This document shows, one piece after another, positions 1 to 7,503 of a stretch of 64,000 nt of DNA; within the stretch, counting starts at the first letter, position 1, and every line of letters begins with the position of its first letter. Made by a program: the position numbers and the translations under genes. The stretch is from the NCBI RefSeq assembly GCF_018223745.1, contig NZ_CP073653.1, positions 1,293,001-1,357,000 of the forward strand, given 5' to 3'. This DNA comes from Clostridium beijerinckii. Its GTDB lineage: Bacteria > Bacillota > Clostridia > Clostridiales > Clostridiaceae. The notes under the pieces were generated by a model that ran no database searches, had not been told where the DNA came from, and worked only from the letters and a program-made list of their open reading frames with translations.

Positions 1-807
1 CTTACCTGCAACTAAGGCTCAGCCAAAGGAGATGCTTCCTATAGTGGATAAGCCAACAATTCAATATATTATAGAGGAAGCGGTTGCTTCGGGTATTGAT
101 AAAATTCTAATTGTTACTGGTAGAAATAAAAAATGTATTGAAGATCATTTTGATAAATCGGTTGAACTTGAAATGGAGCTTGCAAAAAACCACAAGGATG
201 AATTATTAGAATTAGTTAAAGATATTTCAGATATGGTTGATATTCATTATATAAGACAGAAGGAACCTAGAGGATTGGGACATGCTATTCATTGTGCTAA
301 GAGCTTTGTAGGTAATGAACCTTTTGCGATTCTTCTATAGTATATAATGAAGGGAAACCTTGCTTAAAGCAGCTTATTGATTGTTATGATGAGTACAAAA
401 CAAGTATTTTAGGTGTTCAAAGTGTTGAACCTGAAGATGTGTGTAAGTATGGTATAGTTGATGGAATAGTAATAGAAGATAGGGTTTGCAAGGTCAAGGG
501 ATTAGTAGAAAAGCCAAGTATAGAAGATGCACCATCTAATACTGCAATACTTGGTAGATACATAGTTACTCCTGCAATATTTGAAATCTTAGAAAATACA
601 AAACCTGGCAAGGGAAATGAAATTCAACTTACAGATGCATTGCTAGAGCTTGCTAAAAGTGAAGCTATGTATGCTTATAACTTTGAAGGAAGAAGATACG
701 ATGTTGGAGATAAGCTTGGATTTTTAGAAGCAACAGTAGAATATGCCTTAAGAAAGCCTGAAATTAAGGATGAGTTTATAGAGTATTTAAAAAATATAGT
801 AAAATAG
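1..807 (+). pseudogene. galU: galU remnant, UTP-glucose-1-phosphate uridylyltransferase, frameshifted
   Basis: The gene begins before the window. Frame 2 reads [18 protein letters not shown] and runs to a stop at 338-340; the remainder continues in frame 1 to the stop at 805-807. Alignment with the intact paralogue at 32822 shows about 10 nt missing between positions 336 and 337, exactly where the Gly-Asp-Asp of the nucleotide/metal-binding LLGDD motif should be. The lesion therefore removes a catalytic motif and shifts the frame. The downstream part still encodes GLVEKP and the GKGNEIQLTDAL segment, so decay appears recent. The intact copy 32 kb away would supply UDP-glucose synthesis. A sequencing error is the main alternative. 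Confidence 0.85.
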
Positions 808-808
808 C

Positions 809-940
809 AAGTGAGTCACAAGTTAATCACTAGCACCCCTGAGGGGAAACATAATTTTCCAAGTACAAGTATTGCACTAAATTAATGTTTAGTGCAATTT
901 TTATTGTTTAAGAAAAATAGTTTATGGGATATAATATAAA
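809..940 (+). promoter_or_regulatory. Cassette repeat unit 1: palindrome, terminator hairpin and promoter
   Basis: Directly after the galU stop lies an imperfect palindrome (CAAGTGAGTCAC...ATCACTAGC) and CCCCTGAGGGG. A perfect 11-bp hairpin ATTGCACTAAA/TTTAGTGCAAT follows at 871-898 and runs into T residues, so it looks like a terminator. A TATAAT box follows at 930-935 with the G-rich ATGGGA just upstream, and it would drive the DUF4160/DUF2442 pair. The same arrangement recurs about twelve times in the window. Confidence 0.7.
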
Positions 941-965
941 TAAATGAATGAATGAGGTGAACAAC

Positions 966-1214
966 ATGCCAGTTATTACAAGATTTTATGGGATAGTAGT
1001 AAAGATGTATCCAAATGATCATACACCACCACATTTTCATGCAATATATGGAGAATATGTTGGTGTTATAGATATAAATACATTAGAAATGATAGAAGGT
1101 GATTTATCAAATAGAGCTTTAAAATTAGTAAAAGAATGGGCTGAGAGATATCAAAAAGATTTGATAGATATGTGGAATACTAAATTATTTAGGAAGTTAG
1201 AGGGCTTAGAATAA
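966..1214 (+). CDS. DUF4160 family protein
   Basis: This 82-residue protein starts MPVITRFYGIVVKMYPNDH and carries the family signature DHTPPHFHAIYGE followed by ALKLVKEWAERYQ. I chose the ATG at 966 because GAGGTGA lies 5 nt upstream; the upstream in-frame ATG at 948 contains the ribosome site. Five nucleotides separate it from a DUF2442 gene, the usual partner of DUF4160. Such pairs are common near toxin-antitoxin and mobile loci, but their biochemical role is unknown to me. The conserved His residues (HFHA) suggest a metal or nucleic-acid site, which is inference only. A second DUF4160/DUF2442 pair is at 5681-6229. Confidence 0.85.
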   Translation: MPVITRFYGIVVKMYPNDHTPPHFHAIYGEYVGVIDINTLEMIEGDLSNRALKLVKEWAERYQKDLIDMWNTKLFRKLEGLE

Positions 1215-1219
1215 TAATT

Positions 1220-1489
1220 ATGAATAATCCTAAAATAAAGAAAATAAAGATAGATTCTCAGCAATATATTTTAATAGTTTTATTTGATAATGGAATACTT
1301 AAAGAGATTGATTTTAAAGAAAAACTACAAAATGATTTCTACAGTGATTTAAAAAATAAGATGTTATTTGAACAAGCACAAGTTGATATTGGTGGTTATG
1401 GTGTAAGCTGGAATGAGGATATTGATATTAGTGAATATGAACTTTGGAATATTGGGAAAGTTATTAGTAATGAGTCCATTTTATTCTAG
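1220..1489 (+). CDS. DUF2442 domain protein
   Basis: This 89-residue protein has the DUF2442 pattern: an N-terminal strand-rich half (YILIVLFDNGILKEIDFK) and a C-terminal GYGVSWNEDIDISEYELW. In the family, the W-x-x-D-[IL]-D segment is the most conserved part. It starts 5 nt after the DUF4160 stop, so the two are very likely co-translated. No clear separate ribosome site is visible, which fits translational coupling. The function is unknown; by context it is a partner of DUF4160 in a two-gene cassette. Confidence 0.8.
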   Translation: MNNPKIKKIKIDSQQYILIVLFDNGILKEIDFKEKLQNDFYSDLKNKMLFEQAQVDIGGYGVSWNEDIDISEYELWNIGKVISNESILF

Positions 1490-1690
1490 TTAGCAACCTC
1501 AGCCCTTCGGACAAGTCGCTCGCAAGCTCCCGACTAGCACCCCTGGGGGGAACAAAAATTAGCAAGTGAGTCACAAGTTCCTCACCAGCACTCCTGAGGT
1601 CCAAAAGTTTATAAGTACAAGTGTTGCACTAAGTGAAAGTTTAGTGCAATTTTTTGTTTTAAGGAAATTGGTTATAGGGTGTAATATAAT
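1490..1690 (+). promoter_or_regulatory. Cassette repeat unit 2 (double palindrome plus hairpin promoter)
   Basis: Two versions of the palindromic part lie side by side: AAGTCGCTCGCAAGCTCCCG to about 1550, then GCAAGTGAGTCAC...CTCACCAGC at 1559-1590. They are followed by the hairpin TTGCACTAA/TTAGTGCAA at 1624-1649 with a T-run. The promoter has TTTTAA at 1657-1662, a 17-nt spacer and TGTAAT at 1680-1685, and it leads to the Fic gene. Confidence 0.65.
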
Positions 1691-1725
1691 TACTTTATAG
1701 ACAAATTGAAAGGATGTTAAAGATA

Positions 1726-2421
1726 ATGTTATTTGAGCGAAATGTTACATTTTCCGATGTTGTACCTCAATTAGAAATAAATAAATTAATTATATTGATA
1801 AAAAGATTATTGCCAGATGTTGTATTTAATATGGCGAGCTTAGAAGGAAATCCATTTACATATCCAGAAGTACAAACACTTTTAGATGGAATAACAATTG
1901 GAGGTCATAGATTAAGTGATGAGCAACAAGTTCTTCGTATAAAAGAAGGTTGGAATTTATTATTTGAAATAGTGAAGAAAGATAATATAACAATGGGGAA
2001 AGAACTTTTTAATGACTTCAACAAAATAATTGCAAAAGATGAAGCATTAATATGTGGGCAATTTAGAACAGGACAGGTTAGGATTGGTGGAACAGATTTT
2101 ATGCCACCAAAATATGATGAATTAGAAATTATATTTGCTACTGAATTGCCACAAATTATAGATAGATGTAAGACAAAGACGGATTTAGCATTTGAAATGT
2201 TCCTATGGGGGGCGTTAAATAAATTTTATTATGATGGAAATAAGAGAACATCAAGATTAGTATGTAACTATATATTGCTTTCTAATGGTCAAGGAGTATT
2301 AAATGTTAAAGCTAAAGATAGATTAGAATTTAATACTTTGATGTTAGAATTTTATAACACTATAAAAGCAGATAATATTGTGGAGTTTTTCTATAAAAAA
2401 TGTTTGGAAAGATATATATAG
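1726..2421 (+). CDS. Fic-domain protein with substituted catalytic histidine
   Basis: The Fic fold is indicated by the inhibitory-helix-like sequence MASLEGNPFTY near the N terminus, FRTGQVRIGG (the flap region) and the core KFYYDGNKRTSR near residue 170. In canonical Fic AMP-transferases the core is HxFx[DE]GN[GK]R. Here the His position is Lys, while the D-G-N-K-R anion hole is intact. Subfamilies with FFYDGNKRT cores exist, so this may be a natural variant rather than decay. Two starts are possible: ATG 1714, which overlaps the AAAGGA site, or ATG 1726, 11 nt after it; I prefer 1726. The gene is alone in its cassette, downstream of a repeat-unit promoter. Targets cannot be inferred. Confidence 0.85.
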   Translation: MLFERNVTFSDVVPQLEINKLIILIKRLLPDVVFNMASLEGNPFTYPEVQTLLDGITIGGHRLSDEQQVLRIKEGWNLLFEIVKKDNITMGKELFNDFNKIIAKDEALICGQFRTGQVRIGGTDFMPPKYDELEIIFATELPQIIDRCKTKTDLAFEMFLWGALNKFYYDGNKRTSRLVCNYILLSNGQGVLNVKAKDRLEFNTLMLEFYNTIKADNIVEFFYKKCLERYI

Positions 2422-2507
2422 CAACTTCATTCTCAAGCTACCTATTAGTACTTTTAAATCACATGTATTTAATGTATATCATGTATGGTTAATAAAAAAT
2501 CATGTCT

Positions 2508-2544
2508 GCTTTTTGTTTCATTACAATGTGATTTAGGCTATAAT
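2508..2544 (+). promoter_or_regulatory. Promoter variant of the cassette family
   Basis: Upstream of the Uma2 gene, TTTTTGTTTC is followed by TTTAGGCTATAAT, with TATAAT at 2539-2544. The box and the preceding TTAGGC match the other cassette promoters (TATAGGNTATAAT), but the strong TGCACTAA hairpin is absent here. Confidence 0.5.
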
Positions 2545-2589
2545 AAAAATATATTAGTATATAATTTATTAAATAAGGGGCTGATATAA

Positions 2590-3129
2590 ATGCATATAGA
2601 AGAAAATAGAATGTTTACTTTAGAAGAATATGAGAAGTTACAACATAAATATAAATATAATATAGAGTTCATAAATGGAGATGTTGTTCTTCATTCTAAA
2701 ACCTCTGTTAAACATAATGAGATAGTAAATAATATTCAATTTAAGCTTATGAGCTACTTAACTAATAGTAAATGTAAAGTATATACTGAGCAAATAGAAT
2801 TAAAATTTCATAATGATAAGGATATAATAAATATATTTCCAGATGTATTTGTAATGTGTGAAGATGGAAAAAAAGTTGGAGAAAGCTTCGTATCTCCACC
2901 AAAGATAATATTCGAAGTGGTTTCTCCTAATTATTCAGGACATGATTATATAACCAAACTTCAAATATATCAAAGGTATGGAGTTTTAGAATATGTAATA
3001 GTTGAGCAGACAGGTGAGATGATTCAGTATAATCTGGTAGATGGCGTATTTAAGCCTTCTATAAATGAGTATTACTCCAGTAATATTTTTGAAGGATTAT
3101 TTATTAAAACAGAAGAAATATTAGAATAG
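2590..3129 (+). CDS. Uma2 family (DUF820) PD-(D/E)XK endonuclease-like protein
   Basis: This 179-residue protein has the Uma2 layout: FTLEEYEKLQ at the N terminus, FPDVFV (Asp85), PPKIIFEVVSPNYS (Glu109), then DYITKLQIYQRYGVLEYVIV with Lys123. These are the expected metal-binding and catalytic positions of this restriction-endonuclease-like fold, and all are present. The start is ATG 2590 with AAGGGG 10 nt upstream. Uma2 proteins expand massively in some cyanobacteria and clostridia, and their biological role is unclear. It is a single-gene cassette between repeat units. A second complete Uma2 gene is at 21290 and a fragment at 19673. Confidence 0.88.
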   Translation: MHIEENRMFTLEEYEKLQHKYKYNIEFINGDVVLHSKTSVKHNEIVNNIQFKLMSYLTNSKCKVYTEQIELKFHNDKDIINIFPDVFVMCEDGKKVGESFVSPPKIIFEVVSPNYSGHDYITKLQIYQRYGVLEYVIVEQTGEMIQYNLVDGVFKPSINEYYSSNIFEGLFIKTEEILE

Positions 3130-3179
3130 TTAGTTGAGTCATGTTTCACTCAAAAAAGAGTTAGAACCTTATGAAAAAT

Positions 3180-3257
3180 TACCAATTACAAGTATTGCAC
3201 TAAGTGAATTGTTTAGTGCAATTTTTTGTTTTAAGAAAATGAAATATAGTTTATAAT
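3180..3257 (+). promoter_or_regulatory. Cassette repeat unit 3: hairpin and promoter
   Basis: Hairpin ATTGCACTAA (3194-3203) pairs with TTAGTGCAAT (3213-3222), followed by TTTTTTG. TTTTAA, 17 nt and TATAAT (3252-3257) follow, upstream of the first Rpn gene. A shorter palindrome, GAGTCATGTTTCACTC, sits just after the Uma2 stop. Confidence 0.65.
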
Positions 3258-3281
3258 TAAAGTAAGAAACAAGGGAGTGAT

Positions 3282-4256
3282 ATGGTGAAAGAGAATAAAG
3301 TATATCATGAACATGATGTAGGCTATAAGCACATATTTTCACATAAGGGTACTTTTTTAGAATTTTTAAGAAGTTTTACTAAAAAGGGATGGGCAGACTT
3401 AATAAAAGAAGAGGATTTAATATTAGTAGATAAATCTTATATACTTTCAGATTTTGAAGAGGAAGAATCGGATATACTTTATAGGGTAAACATAAATGGA
3501 GAAGAAGTAATATTTTATGTGTTACTAGAATTTCAATCGAAAGTAGACTTTCAAATGCCAATGAGGTTGCTGTTTTATATGACAGAAGTTTGGAGAGATG
3601 TACTAAAAAATGCGGATAAGAGTGAGGTTAAAAGAAAATCTTTTAGGCTACCAGCAGTTATCCCGATAGTGTTATACAATGGAAAAAATAAATGGACAGC
3701 AAAGACAAGTTTTAAGGAAATATTAAGTGGATATGAATTATTTGAAGATAATATATTAAACTTTAATTATATGCTATTTGATATAAATAGATATTCAGAT
3801 GAAGAGCTATATAGTGTATCTAATTTAGTATCAGCAGTATTTTTATTAGATCAGGAAATGGATGAAGATGAATTAATAAGAAGACTAAGAAAATTAATAT
3901 ATATTCTAAAGAAAATTTCGCCGGAACAGCTTAGTGTTTTTAAGCAATGGCTCAAGAAAATAGTAAAGCCTAGATTAACTGAAGAAATGCAAAAAGAAGT
4001 TGATGAGGTATTAGATAAATCTAATCAGGAGGAGGTAGATTTTATGGTTAGCAATTTAGGAAAGACTTTAGAAAAGATGGAAAGAAAAGCAACAGAAAAA
4101 GGAATAGAAAAAGGAATAGAAAAAGGAATAGAAAAGAAAGCAAAGGAAACAGCTATAAAGGCTATAGAAATGGGAATGAATAATGAGGTTATAACTGAGT
4201 TAACAGGACTATCAAATGAAGATATAGATTTTATTAGAAAAGGACAAAGTCACTAA
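3282..4256 (+). CDS. Rpn family recombination-promoting nuclease / putative transposase (copy 1)
   Basis: This 324-residue protein belongs to the YhgA-like (Transposase_31) Rpn family. The PD-(D/E)XK core is visible as ESDILYRVNI (Asp64) and LLEFQSKVD (Glu83-x-Gln85), followed by MPMRLLFYMTEVWR and LPAVIPIVLYNG. The C-terminal third carries a charged GIEK tandem repeat (three units) and a final LTGLSNEDIDFIRK helix. Rpn proteins of E. coli are DNA nucleases with anti-phage toxicity. The start is ATG 3282 behind AAGGGAGTG; GTG 3285 is possible. An internal ATG at 4044 with an excellent ribosome site could produce a separate C-terminal protein. It is nearly identical to the gene at 4531. Confidence 0.88.
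   Translation: MVKENKVYHEHDVGYKHIFSHKGTFLEFLRSFTKKGWADLIKEEDLILVDKSYILSDFEEEESDILYRVNINGEEVIFYVLLEFQSKVDFQMPMRLLFYMTEVWRDVLKNADKSEVKRKSFRLPAVIPIVLYNGKNKWTAKTSFKEILSGYELFEDNILNFNYMLFDINRYSDEELYSVSNLVSAVFLLDQEMDEDELIRRLRKLIYILKKISPEQLSVFKQWLKKIVKPRLTEEMQKEVDEVLDKSNQEEVDFMVSNLGKTLEKMERKATEKGIEKGIEKGIEKKAKETAIKAIEMGMNNEVITELTGLSNEDIDFIRKGQSH
4044..4256 (+). CDS. Putative intragenic RpnS-like small protein inside Rpn copy 1
   Basis: Inside the Rpn gene, AGGAGGAGG at 4027-4035 lies 8 nt before an in-frame ATG at 4044 (Met255). This would give a 70-residue protein starting MVSNLGKTLEKMERK, containing the GIEK repeats and the terminal LTGLSNEDI helix. E. coli rpn genes are reported to express such a small in-frame C-terminal protein (RpnS) that inhibits the full-length toxin. 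The ribosome site is seen directly; expression and antitoxin role are inferred. Confidence 0.6.
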   Translation: MVSNLGKTLEKMERKATEKGIEKGIEKGIEKKAKETAIKAIEMGMNNEVITELTGLSNEDIDFIRKGQSH

Positions 4257-4257
4257 C

Positions 4258-4352
4258 TGAGCCACCCATGGGGGAAAGAAAAATTACCCAGTACAAGTGT
4301 TATAATAAATTAATGGTGTGAGATTAAACTACGTGAAAGCGTAGTTTTTTTG
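4258..4352 (+). repeat. Degenerate cassette unit without gene
   Basis: After the first Rpn copy a partial unit appears: CCCATGGGGGAAAG, then CCAGTACAAGTGTT. The usual TGCACTAA hairpin is replaced by a different terminator-like hairpin, AAACTACG/CGTAGTTT at 4326-4347, followed by T residues. No promoter or gene follows before the next unit at 4378. Confidence 0.5.
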
Positions 4353-4377
4353 TTTAGAAAAATAAAAGAAAGTCAAT

Positions 4378-4506
4378 AGCAAGTCGCTCGCAAACTCCCG
4401 ACTAGCAACCCCTAAGGGAAACAGAATTTTCCAAGTACAAGTACTGCACTAAGTGAATTGTTTAGTGCAATTTTTTGTTTTAAGAAAATGAAATATAGTT
4501 TATAAT
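4378..4506 (+). promoter_or_regulatory. Cassette repeat unit 4: palindrome, hairpin and promoter
   Basis: AGCAAGTCGCTCGCAAACTC pairs imperfectly with CCGACTAGC, then CCCCTAAGGG, then hairpin TGCACTAA/TTAGTGCA at 4445-4470 with a T-run. TATAAT lies at 4501-4506 upstream of the second Rpn copy. Confidence 0.65.
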
Positions 4507-4530
4507 TAAAGTAAGAAACAAGGGAGTGAT

Positions 4531-5493
4531 ATGGTGAAAGAGAATAAAGTATATCATGAACATGATGTAGGCTATAAGCACATATTTTCACATAAGGGTA
4601 CTTTTTTAGAATTTTTAAGAAGTTTTACTAAAAAGGGATGGGCAGACTTAATAAAAGAAGAGGATTTAATATTAGTAGATAAATCTTATATACTTTCAGA
4701 TTTTGAAGAGGAAGAATCGGATATACTTTATAGGGTAAACATAAATGGAGAAGAAGTAATATTTTATGTGTTACTAGAATTTCAATCGAAAGTAGACTTT
4801 CAAATGCCAATGAGGTTGCTGTTTTATATGACAGAAGTTTGGAGAGATGTACTAAAAAATGCGGATAAGAGTGAGGTTAAAAGAAAATCTTTTAGGCTAC
4901 CAGCAGTTATCCCGATAGTGTTATACAATGGAAAAAATAAATGGACAGCAAAGACAAGTTTTAAGCAAATATTAAGTGGATATGAATTATTTGAAGATAA
5001 TATATTAAACTTTAATTATATGCTATTTGATATAAATAGATATTCAGATGAAGAGCTATATAGTGTATCTAATTTAGTATCAGCAGTATTTTTATTAGAT
5101 CAGGAAATGGATGAAGATGAATTAATAAGAAGACTAAGAAAATTAATATATATTCTAAAGAAAATTTCGCCGGAACAGCTTAGTGTTTTTAAGCAATGGC
5201 TCAAGAAAATAGTAAAGCCTAGATTAACTGAAGAAATGCAAAAAGAAGTTGATGAGGTATTAGATAAATCTAATCAGGAGGAGGTAGATTTTATGGTTAG
5301 CAATTTAGGAAAGACTTTAGAAAAGATGGAAAGAAAAGCAACAGAAAAAGGAATAGAAAAAGGAATAGAAAAGAAAGCAAAGGAAACAGCTATAAAGGCT
5401 ATAGAAATGGGAATGAATAATGAGGTTATAACTGAGTTAACAGGACTATCAAATGAAGATATAGATTTTATTAGAAAAGGACAAAGTCACTAA
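4531..5493 (+). CDS. Rpn family nuclease / putative transposase (copy 2)
   Basis: This 320-residue protein is almost identical to the preceding Rpn protein. It lacks one GIEK unit and has FKQIL instead of FKEIL. The Asp64 and Glu83-x-Gln85 catalytic positions are unchanged, so it should be as active as copy 1. It has its own copy of the hairpin and promoter and the same internal ribosome site. The duplicate is so recent that the third-codon positions are also conserved. Two copies may raise dosage or simply reflect unequal exchange between cassette repeats. Confidence 0.88.
   Translation: MVKENKVYHEHDVGYKHIFSHKGTFLEFLRSFTKKGWADLIKEEDLILVDKSYILSDFEEEESDILYRVNINGEEVIFYVLLEFQSKVDFQMPMRLLFYMTEVWRDVLKNADKSEVKRKSFRLPAVIPIVLYNGKNKWTAKTSFKQILSGYELFEDNILNFNYMLFDINRYSDEELYSVSNLVSAVFLLDQEMDEDELIRRLRKLIYILKKISPEQLSVFKQWLKKIVKPRLTEEMQKEVDEVLDKSNQEEVDFMVSNLGKTLEKMERKATEKGIEKGIEKKAKETAIKAIEMGMNNEVITELTGLSNEDIDFIRKGQSH
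5293..5493 (+). CDS. Putative intragenic RpnS-like small protein inside Rpn copy 2
   Basis: AGGAGGAGG at 5276-5284 precedes an in-frame ATG at 5293 with 8-nt spacing, giving 66 residues. It equals the copy 1 internal protein minus one GIEK repeat. The paralogue at 14486 has a diverged sequence yet keeps an equivalent ribosome site and ATG, which argues for selection on internal translation. Confidence 0.6.
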   Translation: MVSNLGKTLEKMERKATEKGIEKGIEKKAKETAIKAIEMGMNNEVITELTGLSNEDIDFIRKGQSH

Positions 5494-5515
5494 CTGAGCC
5501 ACCCATGGGGGAAAT

Positions 5516-5646
5516 AAAAATTAGCAAGTGAGGCACTTGTGACTCACTTGCACCCCCGAGGTCCAAAATTTTACAGGTACAAGCAATGCACTAAAGGATT
5601 ATTTAGTGCATTTTTTGTTTTAAGCGAATAGTTTTTAGGATATAAT
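5516..5646 (+). promoter_or_regulatory. Cassette repeat unit 5: palindrome, hairpin and promoter
   Basis: The palindrome here is perfect: GCAAGTGAG and CTCACTTGC (about 5523-5551). Then CCCCCGAGG, hairpin TGCACTAAA/TTTAGTGCA at 5587-5610, TTTTAA, 17 nt and TATAAT at 5641-5646. It drives the second DUF4160/DUF2442 pair. Confidence 0.7.
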
Positions 5647-5680
5647 ATAACTAATAAATAGAAATAAAGAGGTGAGTGGA

Positions 5681-5941
5681 TTGCCAGAAATAAGCCTATT
5701 TTTTGGAATAAGAATTACTATAAATTATAATGATCATGTACCACCACATTTTCATGCTGAATATAATGGTGAAAAGGCATTGGTAGATATTATTAATGGT
5801 AGAGTTATGAAAGGATATTTGCCTAAGAGACAATTGAAATTGGTTTTAGCTTGGGCTGAAATTCACAAGGATGAATTGATGCAAAACTGGGAATTGGCTA
5901 GAAGTCACCAAGCATTATATAGAATAGCACCATTGAGTTAG
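5681..5941 (+). CDS. DUF4160 family protein (second copy)
   Basis: This 86-residue protein has FGIRITINYNDHVPPHFHAE and LKLVLAWAEIHKDELMQNW, the full DUF4160 pattern. I place the start at TTG 5681 (reads MPEISLFF) because AGAGGTG lies 6 nt upstream and the family normally begins MPEI. The longer GTG start at 5672 would overlap the ribosome site. It shares the DHxPPHFHA core with the protein at 966 but is otherwise well diverged, so this is a separate acquisition rather than a recent duplicate. Confidence 0.85.
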   Translation: MPEISLFFGIRITINYNDHVPPHFHAEYNGEKALVDIINGRVMKGYLPKRQLKLVLAWAEIHKDELMQNWELARSHQALYRIAPLS

Positions 5942-5953
5942 GAGGATGTTTAA

Positions 5954-6229
5954 ATGGAATATATGCCAGAAGTTATTCAAGTAAGACCAACAAATGATTT
6001 CAAAGTTTATGTTTATTTTGATGATGGTTCGATTAAGCTATATGATGCTAAGGAGTTAATAAATAAAGGTATATTTACTAAAGTTAAGGATATAAATGTT
6101 TTTAAGGAAACTTGCACTGTCTTAAATGGAACACTGGCTTGGGATTTGGATGGTAATTATAATGAAAATACATGTTTAGATATTGATCCGTTTGAGATAT
6201 ATGAAAATTGTCCGGATGTAGATGAGTAG
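5954..6229 (+). CDS. DUF2442 domain protein (second copy)
   Basis: This 91-residue protein starts MEYMPEVIQVRPTNDFKVYV and ends with NGTLAWDLDGNYNENTCLDI, the DUF2442 signature around a W-D-x-D core. It follows the DUF4160 stop by 12 nt with its own GGAGG site. It forms the same two-gene arrangement as 966-1489. The repeated pairing in independent, diverged copies supports a functional couple; a toxin-antitoxin or defence role is only a guess. Confidence 0.85.
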   Translation: MEYMPEVIQVRPTNDFKVYVYFDDGSIKLYDAKELINKGIFTKVKDINVFKETCTVLNGTLAWDLDGNYNENTCLDIDPFEIYENCPDVDE

Positions 6230-6230
6230 C

Positions 6231-6392
6231 AATTGATGGTACGCCAAGCAAGGGGGGAATAGCCGAAGCAAGTCGCTCGCAAACTCTCGACTAGCAACCC
6301 CTGAGGCCTAAAATTTTACAGGTACAAGCGTTGCACTAAATGGAATCTTAGTGCAATTTTTGGTTTTAAGGAAATTGGCTATGGGGTATAAT
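6231..6392 (+). promoter_or_regulatory. Cassette repeat unit 6: palindrome, hairpin and promoter
   Basis: AGCAAGTCGCTCGCAAACTC with CGACTAGC, then CCCCTGAGG, TACAGGTACAAG, hairpin TTGCACTAA/TTAGTGCAA at 6331-6357 and TATAAT at 6387-6392. It precedes the PDDEXK_2-type Rpn gene. Confidence 0.65.
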
Positions 6393-6445
6393 ATTACTAT
6401 AATCAATATCAAGTGCGAATATATATGAGAGAGGAAGTGAAGCTT

Positions 6446-7294
6446 GTGTGTAAATTAAATCCAAAAGTTGATTTTGCATTTAAAAAGTTATTTGGAAGTG
6501 AAGAAAATAAAAGTATATTAATAGCATTTATAAATTCCATAATATCAGAGAAAAATAAAATAGAAGATATAGAGTTAAAGAATCCATATAATATTTCAAA
6601 TTACCGAAAAGGTAAAATGACAATTCTTGATATAAAAGCAGTAGATGAAAAAGGAATATGGTATGATATAGAGATGCAAATAGCAGAACAAGGCTTTTAT
6701 GATAAAAGAGCTTTTTATTATTGGTCAAAGGTGTATTCAGATCAGATAGAAAGTGGAGATGATTTTGAAATTTTAAGAAAGACTATAGGAATAAATATAT
6801 TAGATTTTAATTACTTAAAAGAGGAAGATTTTCATAATGTATATAAGGTTTATAATGAAAAAACAAAAGAAGAATTTTCTGATTTATTTGAAATGCATTT
6901 TATAGAACTAAATAAATTTAAGAAGGATTATAAGGATGTAAAAACTGCGTTAGATAGATGGGTTAGCTTTTTAAATAGAGCTTATGAAATAGATAAATAT
7001 AAAATACCAAAAGAATTAGAAGAAGACGAAAACATAAAAAAAGCTATAGAAAAGTTGGATATAATGTATTTAGACAAAGAAGAAAGGGAAATATATGAGA
7101 ATGATTTAAAAGCACTACGTATTCATAATGCAGAAATTAGGAGTGCTGAAGAAAAAGGAATAAAAGAAGGAATAAAACAAGGACAGTATCAGGAAAAAAT
7201 AAATATAGCTAAAAACTTATTAGATTTTTTAGACAATAAAACAATAGCGATTAAAACTGGATTAACTATAGAAGAAATACAAAAATTAAGGTGA
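6446..7294 (+). CDS. Rpn family PD-(D/E)XK nuclease (PDDEXK_2 type)
   Basis: This protein begins NPKVDFAFKKLFGSEENK and has the nuclease core ILDIKAVDEKGIWYDIEMQ (Asp62, Glu76-x-Gln78), the standard layout of the PDDEXK_2 Rpn/transposase family. The C terminus carries a short GIKEGIKQGQ stretch and TGLTIEEIQKLR. I place the start at GTG 6446 (reads MCKLNPKVDF), 10 nt after GAGGA. The ATG at 6425 is not conserved in the paralogue at 13536, whereas this GTG and ribosome site are kept in all three. Copies at 13536 and 16288 are about 70-80 percent similar by eye. Confidence 0.86.
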   Translation: MCKLNPKVDFAFKKLFGSEENKSILIAFINSIISEKNKIEDIELKNPYNISNYRKGKMTILDIKAVDEKGIWYDIEMQIAEQGFYDKRAFYYWSKVYSDQIESGDDFEILRKTIGINILDFNYLKEEDFHNVYKVYNEKTKEEFSDLFEMHFIELNKFKKDYKDVKTALDRWVSFLNRAYEIDKYKIPKELEEDENIKKAIEKLDIMYLDKEEREIYENDLKALRIHNAEIRSAEEKGIKEGIKQGQYQEKINIAKNLLDFLDNKTIAIKTGLTIEEIQKLR

Positions 7295-7464
7295 GATATA
7301 GCAAGCATTCGCTAAAAGTACTCAGTAATGATACAATCCATCTCTCCATATTATTTTATCATATGACAGAGTAGCTCTTTTTTCAGTAGAATTACTTTCA
7401 TTTGAATTAGTAGTATTCCTTAATATCTAGTATTTTAAACCAATTTATATTTTTTATACTATTG

Positions 7465-7499
7465 AAAAAGGCTCGTTACAACAAAGTAACGAGTCTTTT
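7465..7499. terminator. Bidirectional terminator
   Basis: GCTCGTTAC/GTAACGAGT stem with A-rich left and T-rich right flanks, placed between the converging Rpn gene and the DUF2922 gene. A close copy is at 15505 next to a DUF2922 remnant. Confidence 0.85.
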
Positions 7500-7503
7500 A
7501 ATT

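Larger units (their letters stand above)
3196..5514 (+). repeat. Recent tandem duplication of an Rpn cassette
   Basis: Positions 3196-4277 and 4445-5514 are nearly identical, covering hairpin, promoter, gene and the 21 nt after the stop. The differences I see are one 12-bp GGAATAGAAAAA unit (three copies versus two) and one codon (GAA versus CAA, Glu to Gln). The break points lie inside the cassette repeat, consistent with recombination between repeat units. Confidence 0.9.

Noticed and set aside
809..6392. Classical integron cassette array
   Set aside because: No tyrosine integron integrase is in the window, and the palindromes lack clear RYYYAAC/GTTRRRY core sites; only the layout is similar.
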